Assembly: GCF_021117425.1 (NCBI RefSeq)
Contig: NZ_CP088298.1
Span: forward strand, 1,860,001-1,924,000
DNA length: 64,000 nucleotides
Reading direction: 5' to 3'
Origin: Brevibacterium zhoupengii
Lineage (GTDB): Bacteria > Actinomycetota > Actinomycetes > Actinomycetales > Brevibacteriaceae
The position numbers and the translations under genes were made by a program. The notes below the pieces were generated by a model. The model worked only from the letters and a program-made list of their open reading frames with translations, had not been told where the DNA came from and made no database searches. Below, one piece after another: positions 56,870 to 64,000 of this stretch. Position 1 is the stretch's first letter. Every line of letters starts with the position of its first letter.

Positions 56870-57618
56870 CTGTTCTCTTCTCCAATCGACGTGAGCGTCT
56901 GTGCCTGTGCGCGTTCAACCGTCTTGCGCGCCAGCGCCAGGGACGGATCGATGATCTGCAAGTCGCATTCGAGATGCGTGAGGACGACGGAGATCTCGGT
57001 GCACGCTGCGATCGTCACGGTCGGCTGTCCATTGCCGAGGTGCCTCAGAACGGTTTCGACATCGTCGCGCACATGTTGTTCAGCGCATCCGGCTTTGATT
57101 CGGTAGATGATGTCCATCAGCAGCTGCTGCATGTCGGGAGAGGGGAGTCTCGGGTGTAAGCCAGCAGCTTTCAGGGCTCGCTGATAGAGACCGGAGGCGA
57201 TTGCCGCATCAGTGGCGAGCAGCCCGATGGAGCCTCCGTGTCCGGTCTGTGCCTGCACCGCAGCCTCGACTGCTGCATCGATGATGCTGATGAACTCGAT
57301 GTCCTTGCCGCGTACAGCCGCCGGCATGTAGATGTGAATGGTGTTGCAGGGGACCACGAGGATCTCGGCCCCGCAGCCGATGAGTCGGTCAATTCCCTGC
57401 GAGAGCCAAGGAGTAGGGTCAGCCCCTGTGCGATCGAAGGCACGGGACCGATCCGGTACGCTCGGATCTGCCCACAGGGCGACTCGTAGATGTTCTTGAT
57501 CCCGTGTTGCTGGTGTGGCGCGGACGAGTTTGTCATAGAAGTCGACGGTCGCAGCTGGCCCCATTCCGCCGAGTATTCCGACGGTGCGCCCTCCCACTGT
57601 GGGCTCAGGCCGGTACAT
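56866..57618 (-). CDS. Aspartate/glutamate racemase-family protein
   Basis: A 250-residue PLP-independent Asp/Glu racemase-type enzyme. The two catalytic cysteines are in ILVVPCNTIH and TIAACTEIS, with the N-terminal VGILGGMGPAAT typical of the family. The substrate could be aspartate, glutamate or another acidic amino acid. Start at ATG 57618, which overlaps the stop of the preceding gene by 14 bp; an upstream in-frame ATG at 57699 lies inside that gene. It sits between the desulfhydrase-like and the peroxidase genes. Confidence 0.87.
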   Translation of the reverse strand: MYRPEPTVGGRTVGILGGMGPAATVDFYDKLVRATPATRDQEHLRVALWADPSVPDRSRAFDRTGADPTPWLSQGIDRLIGCGAEILVVPCNTIHIYMPAAVRGKDIEFISIIDAAVEAAVQAQTGHGGSIGLLATDAAIASGLYQRALKAAGLHPRLPSPDMQQLLMDIIYRIKAGCAEQHVRDDVETVLRHLGNGQPTVTIAACTEISVVLTHLECDLQIIDPSLALARKTVERAQAQTLTSIGEENR

Positions 57619-58615
57619 CGGCGAGTACTGCGTTCGGGTAGGCGTACAGTGCGGGGGAGCCCCCGGTATGGATGAAGAGAAGATTTTGCTCGGGCTCAAA
57701 CTTGCCTGACTGCACGAGATCGATGAGACCGGCCGCGGTCTTTCCCGTGTAGACCGGATCGAGGAGGATTCCCTCCGTACGGGCGAAGAGTTGGATTGCG
57801 GCGGTCATTTCCGGCGTGGGCAGAGAATACCCAGGACCGACATAATCATCACGGACAGTGACCTCGGTGGCGGGAATATCACCGCCACCGCCGCCCAGTA
57901 TCGATACGGCGTTCGCGAGCCCCAGGATCTTAGCTTCCTGAGCGTGTTTCTCGGCGCGCACGCTGATGCCTGTGATCTGAGTCGTGCTCCCATTTTCGGC
58001 GCAGCCTGCCACGAGTCCTGCGTGGGTTCCGCCGGACCCGCTCGAGCACAGAATGTGGTCGAAGGTCAGACCGCTGTCGAAGGACTGCTGCATGATCTCC
58101 TGCGCACAGGAGACGTAGCCCAGGGCACCCAGCGCATTGGACCCGCCTCCTGGCACCACATAGGGAGTCCCACCATCTTTACGGACGTTTTCGGCGACGC
58201 TGCTCATGGATTCGTCGAGGTCTGTGCCTCCGGGCACGACGGTGATCTGGTCTGCACCGAGGAGTTTGAACAGGAGATTGTTGCCGCTGGCGTCCGGATC
58301 GTAGGAACCTTCCACTCTCTCTTCAAGGACCAGTCGGCACCTGAGTCCCTCCTTCACTGCCGCAGCCAGCGTCAGCCGACAGTGATTGGACTGGACCGCG
58401 CCGGTGGTGATGATCGTGTCTGAGCCCTTGGCCAGCGCATCGGCGATGAGGAATTCGAGCTTGCGGGTCTTGTTCCCGCCCGATGCCAGCCCGAGCAGGT
58501 CATCTCGTTTGACATAGATGCGGGGCCCGCCGAGGTGGCTGCTCAGTCGTGGAAGGAACTCAACGGGAGTGGGTCCTTCCGTATAGCGGCGGCGGGGGAA
58601 TTGTGAAAGCTGCAT
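57605..58615 (-). CDS. dcyD: D-cysteine desulfhydrase/ACC deaminase-like PLP enzyme
   Basis: A 336-residue fold type II PLP enzyme. The PLP lysine is in LLGLASGGNKTRKLEF; IYVKRDDL and SSGSGGTHAGLVAG bind the cofactor phosphate and TGAVQSNHCR is the conserved asparagine region. It most resembles D-cysteine desulfhydrase (pyruvate, H2S and ammonia as products); ACC deaminases share the fold, so the substrate is not certain. It begins 19 bp after the antiporter stop. The symbol is tentative. Confidence 0.85.
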   Translation of the reverse strand: MQLSQFPRRRYTEGPTPVEFLPRLSSHLGGPRIYVKRDDLLGLASGGNKTRKLEFLIADALAKGSDTIITTGAVQSNHCRLTLAAAVKEGLRCRLVLEERVEGSYDPDASGNNLLFKLLGADQITVVPGGTDLDESMSSVAENVRKDGGTPYVVPGGGSNALGALGYVSCAQEIMQQSFDSGLTFDHILCSSGSGGTHAGLVAGCAENGSTTQITGISVRAEKHAQEAKILGLANAVSILGGGGGDIPATEVTVRDDYVGPGYSLPTPEMTAAIQLFARTEGILLDPVYTGKTAAGLIDLVQSGKFEPEQNLLFIHTGGSPALYAYPNAVLADVPA

Positions 58616-58634
58616 CTGCTTCTCCTTATCGGTG

Positions 58635-60098
58635 TCAGTGCTTTGTGATGCTGGTGGTGTGGGGGCGGACAGTCTGTCTGTTCCACCCGGTCAGGACTGA
58701 TGTCAGAAGAACGACGAGCAGTCCCCAGGCATAGGGGTTGAGGAAGGCGGCGGCGATGCTGGGAGCCGGGATCCCGTGTTCTGTCGCAGTGGCGAGGACG
58801 GTGACGTACCAGACGATGACGGCGTTGTGCCAGGGCAGCATGTAGAACACGGTGTTCGCGCTGCAGTCGAGCAGGTTCGCTGTTCGGGTCGGGGCCAAGC
58901 TGTGGCTCAGGCCCAGCGGGCGGGCCAGAGTCGGACCGACCAGAAGAATTGCCGGAGCATTTGAACCGAGCGGAATTGTGAACAGGATCGTCACCGCGAT
59001 GATCGTCAGCTCGGCGCTGCGGACTCCCTTGGCTGCGCGGGCCTGCAACAGATGGAGGACCTTGCCCATCAGTCCGCTGTCAGTGAGCAGCTGGGCCAGC
59101 GCAAGAATGAAGAGCACGAGGATGACGGCCGCACTGACTCCTTGTATTCCGTCTTCGATGAGACCTGTGGAACCGCCCTTCTCCGGTGGGATGGCGAATA
59201 TCTGGGCTGGATGAAGGAGCCCGGTCGCCAGCCCCAGAGCGATGCCGGTCAGGGTTCCCCATGTGAGCGAGGCGATGATGTGGTGACCGCGGATCGCCAG
59301 GACGATGACCAGGGCGAAGGGAATGAGCATAACCAGACCTAGCGGTGTTGAGTCGGCGGTGAACTTCTCAGGCGCTGTGGTTCCTCCGCCACCGAATATT
59401 GCGAAGACCACAATGGAGATTCCTGCGGCTGACAGAGCCAATGGCAGGCGCGTTCGGACGACATCGCCCATCCGAGCCTTCTGGGTGTATGCCGAACTGA
59501 TGGTTGAGTCCGAGACAGGGGCGATATTGTCCCCGAAAGCACCCCCGGCGATGATGGCGATGGCCAGCATTGTGGGGTCAGAGCCCAGGTTGACGCCGGC
59601 AGGGTAAAGGACCGGGACCATAGCGATCACGGTCCCCACGCTGGTCCCGGTGCCGGCCGCGAAGATGCAGGCCAAGACGAATGCGAGGACAGTGAATAGG
59701 CCGCCATGAACCCCGGTCTCCAACCCGAGCCAGAGCAGTCCTTTGGCAAGGCCGCCGCCGCTGAGGAGGGAGCCGAAGATTCCAGCGAAGATGAATGCTG
59801 TGATGATCACCGCACCTGTCTGATCGCTGAGTCCGCGAATGATGGAGTCGGTGAACTTTCGTCTGGTCGTGCTCAGGATGAGACCGACTACGATTGCCGC
59901 CCAGCCTCCGACCCAGAACCCGGAGATGGTTGCTCGTTCTTCGAGGGAGAGCCAGACAAGCACACCCACGAACACGAGGGCCGGAACCATCGCGACGATG
60001 GGGCCGCCCCGCATCTTCACCTGGACGTTGGTCGACGAATCAGGGGAATTGTCGTCCTGGAAAGCTCCTGCAGACATCGAGTACGCCCTCACGCTCAT
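58635..60098 (-). CDS. NhaC-family antiporter/transporter
   Basis: A 487-residue polytopic membrane protein with about 11-12 helices. The conserved NhaC-type segment GDNIAPVSDSTISSAYTQ and FAAGTGTSVGTVIAMVPV are present, and a second half mirrors it. Known members exchange Na+ and H+ or carry malate/lactate; some family members take amino acids. Here, next to amino-acid enzymes, it may import the substrate of the PLP enzyme (inference). The start is ATG 60098 or ATG 60077 (GAGGG upstream of the latter). Confidence 0.85.
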   Translation of the reverse strand: MSVRAYSMSAGAFQDDNSPDSSTNVQVKMRGGPIVAMVPALVFVGVLVWLSLEERATISGFWVGGWAAIVVGLILSTTRRKFTDSIIRGLSDQTGAVIITAFIFAGIFGSLLSGGGLAKGLLWLGLETGVHGGLFTVLAFVLACIFAAGTGTSVGTVIAMVPVLYPAGVNLGSDPTMLAIAIIAGGAFGDNIAPVSDSTISSAYTQKARMGDVVRTRLPLALSAAGISIVVFAIFGGGGTTAPEKFTADSTPLGLVMLIPFALVIVLAIRGHHIIASLTWGTLTGIALGLATGLLHPAQIFAIPPEKGGSTGLIEDGIQGVSAAVILVLFILALAQLLTDSGLMGKVLHLLQARAAKGVRSAELTIIAVTILFTIPLGSNAPAILLVGPTLARPLGLSHSLAPTRTANLLDCSANTVFYMLPWHNAVIVWYVTVLATATEHGIPAPSIAAAFLNPYAWGLLVVLLTSVLTGWNRQTVRPHTTSITKH

Positions 60099-60113
60099 GG
60101 ATCAGATTTTTGA

Positions 60114-60129
60114 TTTGATTTAATTCAAA
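60114..60129. promoter_or_regulatory. AT-rich imperfect palindrome upstream of the antiporter gene
   Basis: TTTGATTTAATTCAAA has TTTGA/TCAAA arms and lies 15 bp before the NhaC-type start, in the only markedly AT-rich stretch nearby. It is a candidate operator for the GntR protein encoded immediately upstream. Confidence 0.4.
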
Positions 60130-60180
60130 GATACGCGCGAGGAATGGTGGAGTCAATGCTCTGAGCACCATCGGGGTGGG

Positions 60181-60870
60181 TTATGCGGGAGAGGCGCCGT
60201 CGTTCTGGGAAAGGTATTCAGCCAGGGAACGGCTTGCTTCTCTCACATGTCTCCGGGTTGTCTTCTCAGCTTCTTTGGCTGATCCGGCGCGGATTGCTTC
60301 GATGATCGCAGCATGCTCGATGAGGGAGGACTGGACGCGTCCGGGAACACGCGAGGAGACATTGTTGCCGATGCGGACTTGACCTAAGAGGTTCTCCGCC
60401 AGTGACCGCAATCGATGATTCCCTGAATTACCCCAGATCGTCTGATGGAAGCTGACATCCAGATCTCGATAGGCGGAGATGTCCCCGGCGGCCACCGCGA
60501 GACGTTGGCGCTCCAGCAGATCCTCCAGCGTGGTGACGACCTCAGCTCGTTCATCAGACTGGGCGACTCGGCGAGAGGCGACGCTGTCGATGACTTCGCG
60601 GATCTCATAGATTTCGAGAATGTCTTCCAGGCTGAGCTTGGGTACGAAATAGCCACGATGTTCCTGGGCAACGAGGAGACCCTGCCGTTCGAGCGCAGCC
60701 AGTGCCGTGCGGATCGGTGTCGGTGACAGCCCGATGGCATCGGTGATGGGCGCAACGGTCACACGGCTGCCAGGAGGAAGCTCGCCGGAGAGGATGAGGC
60801 CGCGAACGTGGTCATAAGCGACCTCCAGGTAGCTGTTGCCGCGAACCGGAGATGACCCCTCGGGTAGCAT
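60181..60870 (-). CDS. GntR-family (FCD-type) regulator
   Basis: A 229-residue regulator with an N-terminal winged HTH (SRVTVAPITDAIGLSPTPIR) and a C-terminal helical FCD ligand-binding domain (from about 90, with EVIDSVASRRVAQ, DLDVSFHQTIW and IIEAIRAGSAKEAE, including likely metal ligands D and H). ATG 60870 is supported by GGAGGAG. It precedes the antiporter gene by 82 bp on the same strand and likely controls the operon and itself. The ligand is probably an organic acid or amino acid. Confidence 0.9.
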   Translation of the reverse strand: MLPEGSSPVRGNSYLEVAYDHVRGLILSGELPPGSRVTVAPITDAIGLSPTPIRTALAALERQGLLVAQEHRGYFVPKLSLEDILEIYEIREVIDSVASRRVAQSDERAEVVTTLEDLLERQRLAVAAGDISAYRDLDVSFHQTIWGNSGNHRLRSLAENLLGQVRIGNNVSSRVPGRVQSSLIEHAAIIEAIRAGSAKEAEKTTRRHVREASRSLAEYLSQNDGASPA

Positions 60871-60984
60871 TTCCCAACTCCTCCAGTGACAGACCGCCAT
60901 CGCGCCCAGACTGACGCAACTTCATTCTTCACACCTTAGTGATATTCCAGCCCTCATCTTAATTGGGCAGGCGGGAAGAATTGG

Positions 60985-60990
60985 TACGTT
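60985..60990 (+). promoter_or_regulatory. -10 element of a leaderless message
   Basis: TACGTT lies 6 nt before the ATG at 60997 and matches TANNNT. No ribosome site precedes the ATG. Confidence 0.4.
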
Positions 60991-60996
60991 GGCATC

Positions 60997-61668
60997 ATGG
61001 GATTCAATACAGCCATTCTCATTGCCGATTCCGTATTGACTGTCGACACCTTGAAAACGCTCAATCTCGTCCCTGTGGGGGAGCAGATCACCGCCGAGGC
61101 TGTTCTGCTCACTCCATCTGACACCCGCGCCTGCGTCGTCAGGGAAGGTGAATCGACGATCATTCTTGACGGGGGAGAGGCGCTCACGACCGCCGCAGAC
61201 GAGGGCAGACTCGGCATACCGGGCACAGCCCACTTCGCCGCCACTGTTTCAAGTGTCGACTTCAGCGAGTACTCCGTGGTGAGCAACGGCGAAATCGTGC
61301 GTCACCTGCGTTACGAAGACGGGGAGACGACGATTGACGACGGCGAACCTGTCCCCGGAGAATCGCGGTGGCTGATCACGGCTGACGACGGCGACGGTGA
61401 GACCCGAACGGGCGAACCGGCTGAGGCCGAGGCCGAAGAGAAAGTTGAGGCTGAGGTCGAAGTCGACGGTGACATCCTGATCCAGAAATTTCCAGAGGCG
61501 GCCGGGCTGTCCCCAGACCTTGACGTCTTCGCTCTGGTTGGAGCCGCCTACGACGCGTTTGAGGAGCAGGGGGAAACGGCAGACCCCGGTGCCCTCGAAG
61601 GCGAAGAGACGGGGGAAGAACACCGCGCGAACCGGCCTGGGTTCTTCGGACGTCTCTTCGGCCGGTGA
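60997..61668 (+). CDS. Hypothetical protein with acidic linker and C-terminal amphipathic tail
   Basis: A 223-residue protein of no recognised family. Residues 1-120 form a beta-rich domain (MGFNTAILIADSVLTVDTLK, ACVVREGESTIILDGG, GIPGTAHFAATVSSVD). A very acidic Glu/Ala linker (about 135-155, AEAEAEEKVEAEVEVDG) and a helical part follow, then a basic-hydrophobic end NRPGFFGRLFGR that could lie along a membrane. A -10-like element 6 nt upstream suggests a leaderless transcript. It is divergent from the GntR gene but not obviously part of its operon. Confidence 0.7.
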   Translation: MGFNTAILIADSVLTVDTLKTLNLVPVGEQITAEAVLLTPSDTRACVVREGESTIILDGGEALTTAADEGRLGIPGTAHFAATVSSVDFSEYSVVSNGEIVRHLRYEDGETTIDDGEPVPGESRWLITADDGDGETRTGEPAEAEAEEKVEAEVEVDGDILIQKFPEAAGLSPDLDVFALVGAAYDAFEEQGETADPGALEGEETGEEHRANRPGFFGRLFGR

Positions 61669-61753
61669 GGCACGGCGGATACAGCAAAATCGCAGTGCAA
61701 CCTCGGCGATGGGGGTGTAAGTCCGATTGAGGAGACCTCTGGTTATGGGCGAT

Positions 61754-62332
61754 TCATCGGATCTGCCTCGCATACCGTGCGTGCGCTGCAGTTAAGAGCT
61801 CGAACAATTGACGGTGTGAGAACTCGAATCCGGTGCGGAGGGTGATCCGTCGAGCGAAGAGGCCGGTGCGGCCACGTCGCTGGACGGAATCTCGAGTCAG
61901 GTAGTAGATGACGTATTTGGGTCCTGGCCTCGGGGTGACAGTGTCGAGAGTGATCCGTTCGATCTCATTCCACGACACGAACGACGCCGGTAGAAGCGTC
62001 CCTCGGTGGGACTCCACGAGGCCGGCATTGGACACCACGAGCGCATCTGCCCGGCGGAGGCGATAGCCGATTGCGATCGGAGCCACGACAAGACAGCCGA
62101 TGATGCCGATGGCGAACGCCCACATCCGCGGATTGAAGGCGAAGAGCACCCAGCTGACATTGCGTTCCACACTGCCTGAGACGATGAGGACCGAGAGGCC
62201 GACAAGTACCGCGCCAATCACGAGCGCTATGAACAGAATGACGATGAGTTTCCGGGACGAGGTTCCCACGACGACACTTCGCCCACGATCCATGGCATGC
62301 AGGGCAGCAGTGGTGTTCAGGGGCCTCGACAT
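61754..62332 (-). CDS. Two-helix membrane protein with PH-like domain
   Basis: A 192-residue protein with two transmembrane helices near residues 28-50 and 67-92 and a cytoplasmic beta-rich part (SFVSWNEIERITLDTVTPRPG) that looks like the bacterial PH-type domain found in many small actinobacterial membrane proteins; the assignment is tentative. Start at ATG 62332; TATTCT seven bases before it may be a leaderless -10. Convergent with the hypothetical gene at 60997 and divergent from the NAD(P)-binding protein gene. Confidence 0.7.
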   Translation of the reverse strand: MSRPLNTTAALHAMDRGRSVVVGTSSRKLIVILFIALVIGAVLVGLSVLIVSGSVERNVSWVLFAFNPRMWAFAIGIIGCLVVAPIAIGYRLRRADALVVSNAGLVESHRGTLLPASFVSWNEIERITLDTVTPRPGPKYVIYYLTRDSVQRRGRTGLFARRITLRTGFEFSHRQLFELLTAAHARYARQIR

Positions 62333-62424
62333 GCCTATGAGAATACCCGTTGTGGAATAAATCGCGGCCATTCGGGGCTGTTCCCAATGACAGTGCCACC
62401 AGCACATCGACGAAGGAGGAACAC

Positions 62425-63111
62425 ATGTCTGATGCAGACCGCGTAGTCATTCTCGGAGGCCACGGAAAGATCGCGCTCATGGCAGCACCCAAGTTCAAGG
62501 AAGCCGGATACTCGGTGGATTCCGTCATCCGCAACCCGGATCAGAGCGCCGACGTCGAGGCAGCGGGCGCACACGCTGTCGTCCTCGACATCGAATCGGC
62601 GGATACGGACAAGCTCGCGGAACTCTTCACCGGAGCAAAGGCCGTGGTCTTCTCGGCAGGTGCCGGCGGCGGCAACCCCGATCGCACCCGGGCAGTCGAC
62701 CTCGAGGCAGCTAAGCGCTCCATCGACGCCAGCGTGCAAGCGGGAGTCGATCGCTATGTCATCGTCTCCTATGCCAGCGCGGGAGTCGACCTCGACCGGG
62801 TCGATCCGGACAGCTCGTTCTACCCCTACGTCCAGGCCAAGCACGGAGCCGATGAGCACCTGCGTGCCAGTTCGCTGAACTACACCATCCTCGGGCCGGG
62901 GGGTCTGACCCTGGAACCGTCGCAGGGCAGCGTGCTGCTGGCCGATGACTCCGGTGACGTCGACGGCACGACCCCGGATAGTGACACCCGAGTGACCTCA
63001 CGTGAACTCGTCGCTGATGTCATGACCCATGTCATCGCGAACGATGCCGCGAAGCGAGAGACCGTGAACTTCTACGACGGTGACACCCCGATCGCCGAGG
63101 CTGTGAAGTAA
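62425..63111 (+). CDS. NAD(P)-binding atypical SDR (NmrA/YwnB-like)
   Basis: A 228-residue atypical short-chain dehydrogenase. The N-terminal dinucleotide motif is VVILGGHGKIALMAAPKF (GxxGxxG type), followed by DIESADTDKLAELFTGAKAV and the family's VIVSYASAGVD. A YxxxK-like pattern (YPYVQAKHGADE) is present and the C-terminal half matches NmrA-like/YwnB proteins that bind NAD(P) and may act on quinones or nitrogen signals. ATG 62425 follows AAGGAGG. Followed by the hairpin at 63139-63179. Confidence 0.88.
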   Translation: MSDADRVVILGGHGKIALMAAPKFKEAGYSVDSVIRNPDQSADVEAAGAHAVVLDIESADTDKLAELFTGAKAVVFSAGAGGGNPDRTRAVDLEAAKRSIDASVQAGVDRYVIVSYASAGVDLDRVDPDSSFYPYVQAKHGADEHLRASSLNYTILGPGGLTLEPSQGSVLLADDSGDVDGTTPDSDTRVTSRELVADVMTHVIANDAAKRETVNFYDGDTPIAEAVK

Positions 63112-63138
63112 GACTTCGCAACACAGACTTCGCGAGAC

Positions 63139-63179
63139 ACAGTGGGGAGATCGAACTCAGCGTTCGATCTCCCCACTGT
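63139..63179. terminator. Perfect 18-bp hairpin between convergent genes
   Basis: Arms 63139-63156 and 63162-63179 around loop TCAGC, after the stop at 63111 and before the stop of the convergent DHFR-like gene. No U tract. Likely a shared terminator. Confidence 0.78.
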
Positions 63180-63240
63180 CATTCACAAGATTGTCACGCG
63201 CACGACCTTTACGCGCGCGACTGTCGTGCTCTCGACGTTG

Positions 63241-63885
63241 TCAGCCTCGATCTTTCCTGTTCCAGAGCTGGTGGGTCAGCCCACTCGACGAGCCGACAGT
63301 CTCGATCGTGAAGCGGTCCTCGATGCCGCTGATGCCCTCCCACAGAGAAACCCCCGTGCCCAGCGTGATCGGCACGATCGCCACATGCATGAAGTCGATG
63401 AGGTCAGTGGCAAGGAACTGGCGAATGGTCGACGGACCACCGCCGATGCGCACGTCAAGGCCGTCCGCGGCGTCGACCGCCTGACTCAGGACCGCCTCGG
63501 GGGTGTCATCGACGAAATGAAAGCGCGTCCCATTGGGAAACTCCATCGACTCCCGCGGGTGGTGAGTAAGGACGAAGCACGGAGTCTTGAACGGCGGTTC
63601 CTCGCCCCACCAGCCGCGCCACCCATCGTCGGGCCATGGCCCCTGCTGCGGCCCGAACTTCTTCCGACCCATGATCTCGGCGCCGATGCCTTGACCCCAC
63701 ATCGCGAACAGCGCACGATCCAATGTCACGGGCCCATCGACGCCGCCGATCCCCTCGATTCCTCGTCCGTCGAACCAGCCGAACAATGCTTGGGCACCAC
63801 CGATCGGCTCGTCAAACGTCACATAGTCACCGGCGGAATAGCCGTCGAGTGAGACGAATTGACTGTGGACGCGTGCTCGAACCAT
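63241..63885 (-). CDS. Dihydrofolate-reductase/RibD-C-domain protein
   Basis: A 214-residue protein of the DHFR/RibD C-terminal superfamily. Key segments: QFVSLDGYSAG at the N-terminus, IMGRKKFGPQQGPW, then DVRIGGGPSTIRQFLATDLID and HVAIVPITLGTGVSLWEG. These stand-alone actinobacterial proteins are NADPH-binding reductases of unknown substrate and are not the housekeeping folA. ATG 63885 has GGAG five bases before it; ATG/GTG at 63891 is in frame. Divergent from an HxlR-type regulator, which probably controls it. Confidence 0.88.
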   Translation of the reverse strand: MVRARVHSQFVSLDGYSAGDYVTFDEPIGGAQALFGWFDGRGIEGIGGVDGPVTLDRALFAMWGQGIGAEIMGRKKFGPQQGPWPDDGWRGWWGEEPPFKTPCFVLTHHPRESMEFPNGTRFHFVDDTPEAVLSQAVDAADGLDVRIGGGPSTIRQFLATDLIDFMHVAIVPITLGTGVSLWEGISGIEDRFTIETVGSSSGLTHQLWNRKDRG

Positions 63886-63969
63886 GATCACTCCGATGTG
63901 ATTGTCAGCGATGATTGAGCCAAGCGTAGAGTATAGTGATTGCTGATTGCAACCACTTGGGAGGAAGAT

Positions 63970-64000
63970 TTGCGAAGCGAACCGCGCTCGGGCTGCGCGA
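63970..64000 (+). CDS. HxlR-family regulator, N-terminus only
   Basis: Only ten codons are in the window: a TTG at 63970 with GGGAGG at 63959-63964 gives LRSEPRSGCA, which matches the N-terminus of HxlR-type winged-helix regulators (RSGCxINxALEVLGDxWS). It is divergent from the DHFR-like gene across 84 bp and probably regulates it. The remainder lies outside the window, so this rests on a short match plus context. Confidence 0.55.
   Translation, partial: MRSEPRSGCA

Overview
The window is high-GC actinobacterial chromosome. WhiB1, a mycothiol S-conjugate amidase, a PdtaS-type sensor kinase, a large GDH-180-type glutamate dehydrogenase and several probable leaderless transcripts all point that way. 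Gene content and order fit a member of the Micrococcales, and Brevibacterium is the most likely genus; this is inference from gene recognition, not a database search. No rRNA, tRNA, CRISPR array, insertion sequence or prophage was seen.

Layout. 1-2.5 kb: a NarL-type response regulator (cut by the window edge) and its sensor kinase, then an LmeA-like lipoprotein-type gene. 2.5-19 kb: a conserved core block with a YcaQ-like protein, SecA, an Rv3235-like protein paired with a LysM protein, a BldC-like HTH gene divergent from SAF and CpaE-like genes, NAD-glutamate dehydrogenase, PdtaS and WhiB1. 19-29 kb: gamma carbonic anhydrase, an LpdA-like flavoprotein lacking the redox disulfide, a YciI/DGPF protein coupled to an ECF42-type sigma factor, a biotin-dependent carboxylase alpha subunit, Maf, an SGNH-like protein, an AI-2E family permease and GreA. 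29-44 kb: housekeeping genes mca, trhA, a cis-prenyltransferase, a PhoH-like protein, fumC, beta carbonic anhydrase, glpX, xseB/xseA, ispH, rmuC, ychF and yjdM.

44-54 kb looks more accessory. It has a broken HigA-type antitoxin with an in-frame stop and a 72-bp tandem duplication, a folate-independent methionine synthase pair (MesD and MesX) with a divergent LysR regulator, three alpha/beta hydrolases (one lacking the serine nucleophile) and an alanine-dehydrogenase-family enzyme. 55-61 kb holds the most unusual unit: a GntR regulator followed by five tightly packed genes (NhaC-type antiporter, D-cysteine desulfhydrase-like PLP enzyme, Asp/Glu racemase-like enzyme, Tat-type secreted catalase-related peroxidase, cytochrome b561). 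It reads as an amino-acid (perhaps D-cysteine or D-amino acid) catabolic module joined to an exported peroxide or redox branch. 61-64 kb carries small membrane or hypothetical genes, an NAD(P)-binding protein, and a DHFR-like protein divergent from an HxlR-type regulator cut by the window end.

Non-coding structure of note: three tandem 16-bp repeats plus a fourth copy and a very long hairpin between the convergent pdtaS and whiB1 genes; a CRP-like site upstream of whiB1; and several long, nearly perfect hairpins without U tracts between convergent genes. All functional statements rest on motif recognition by eye.
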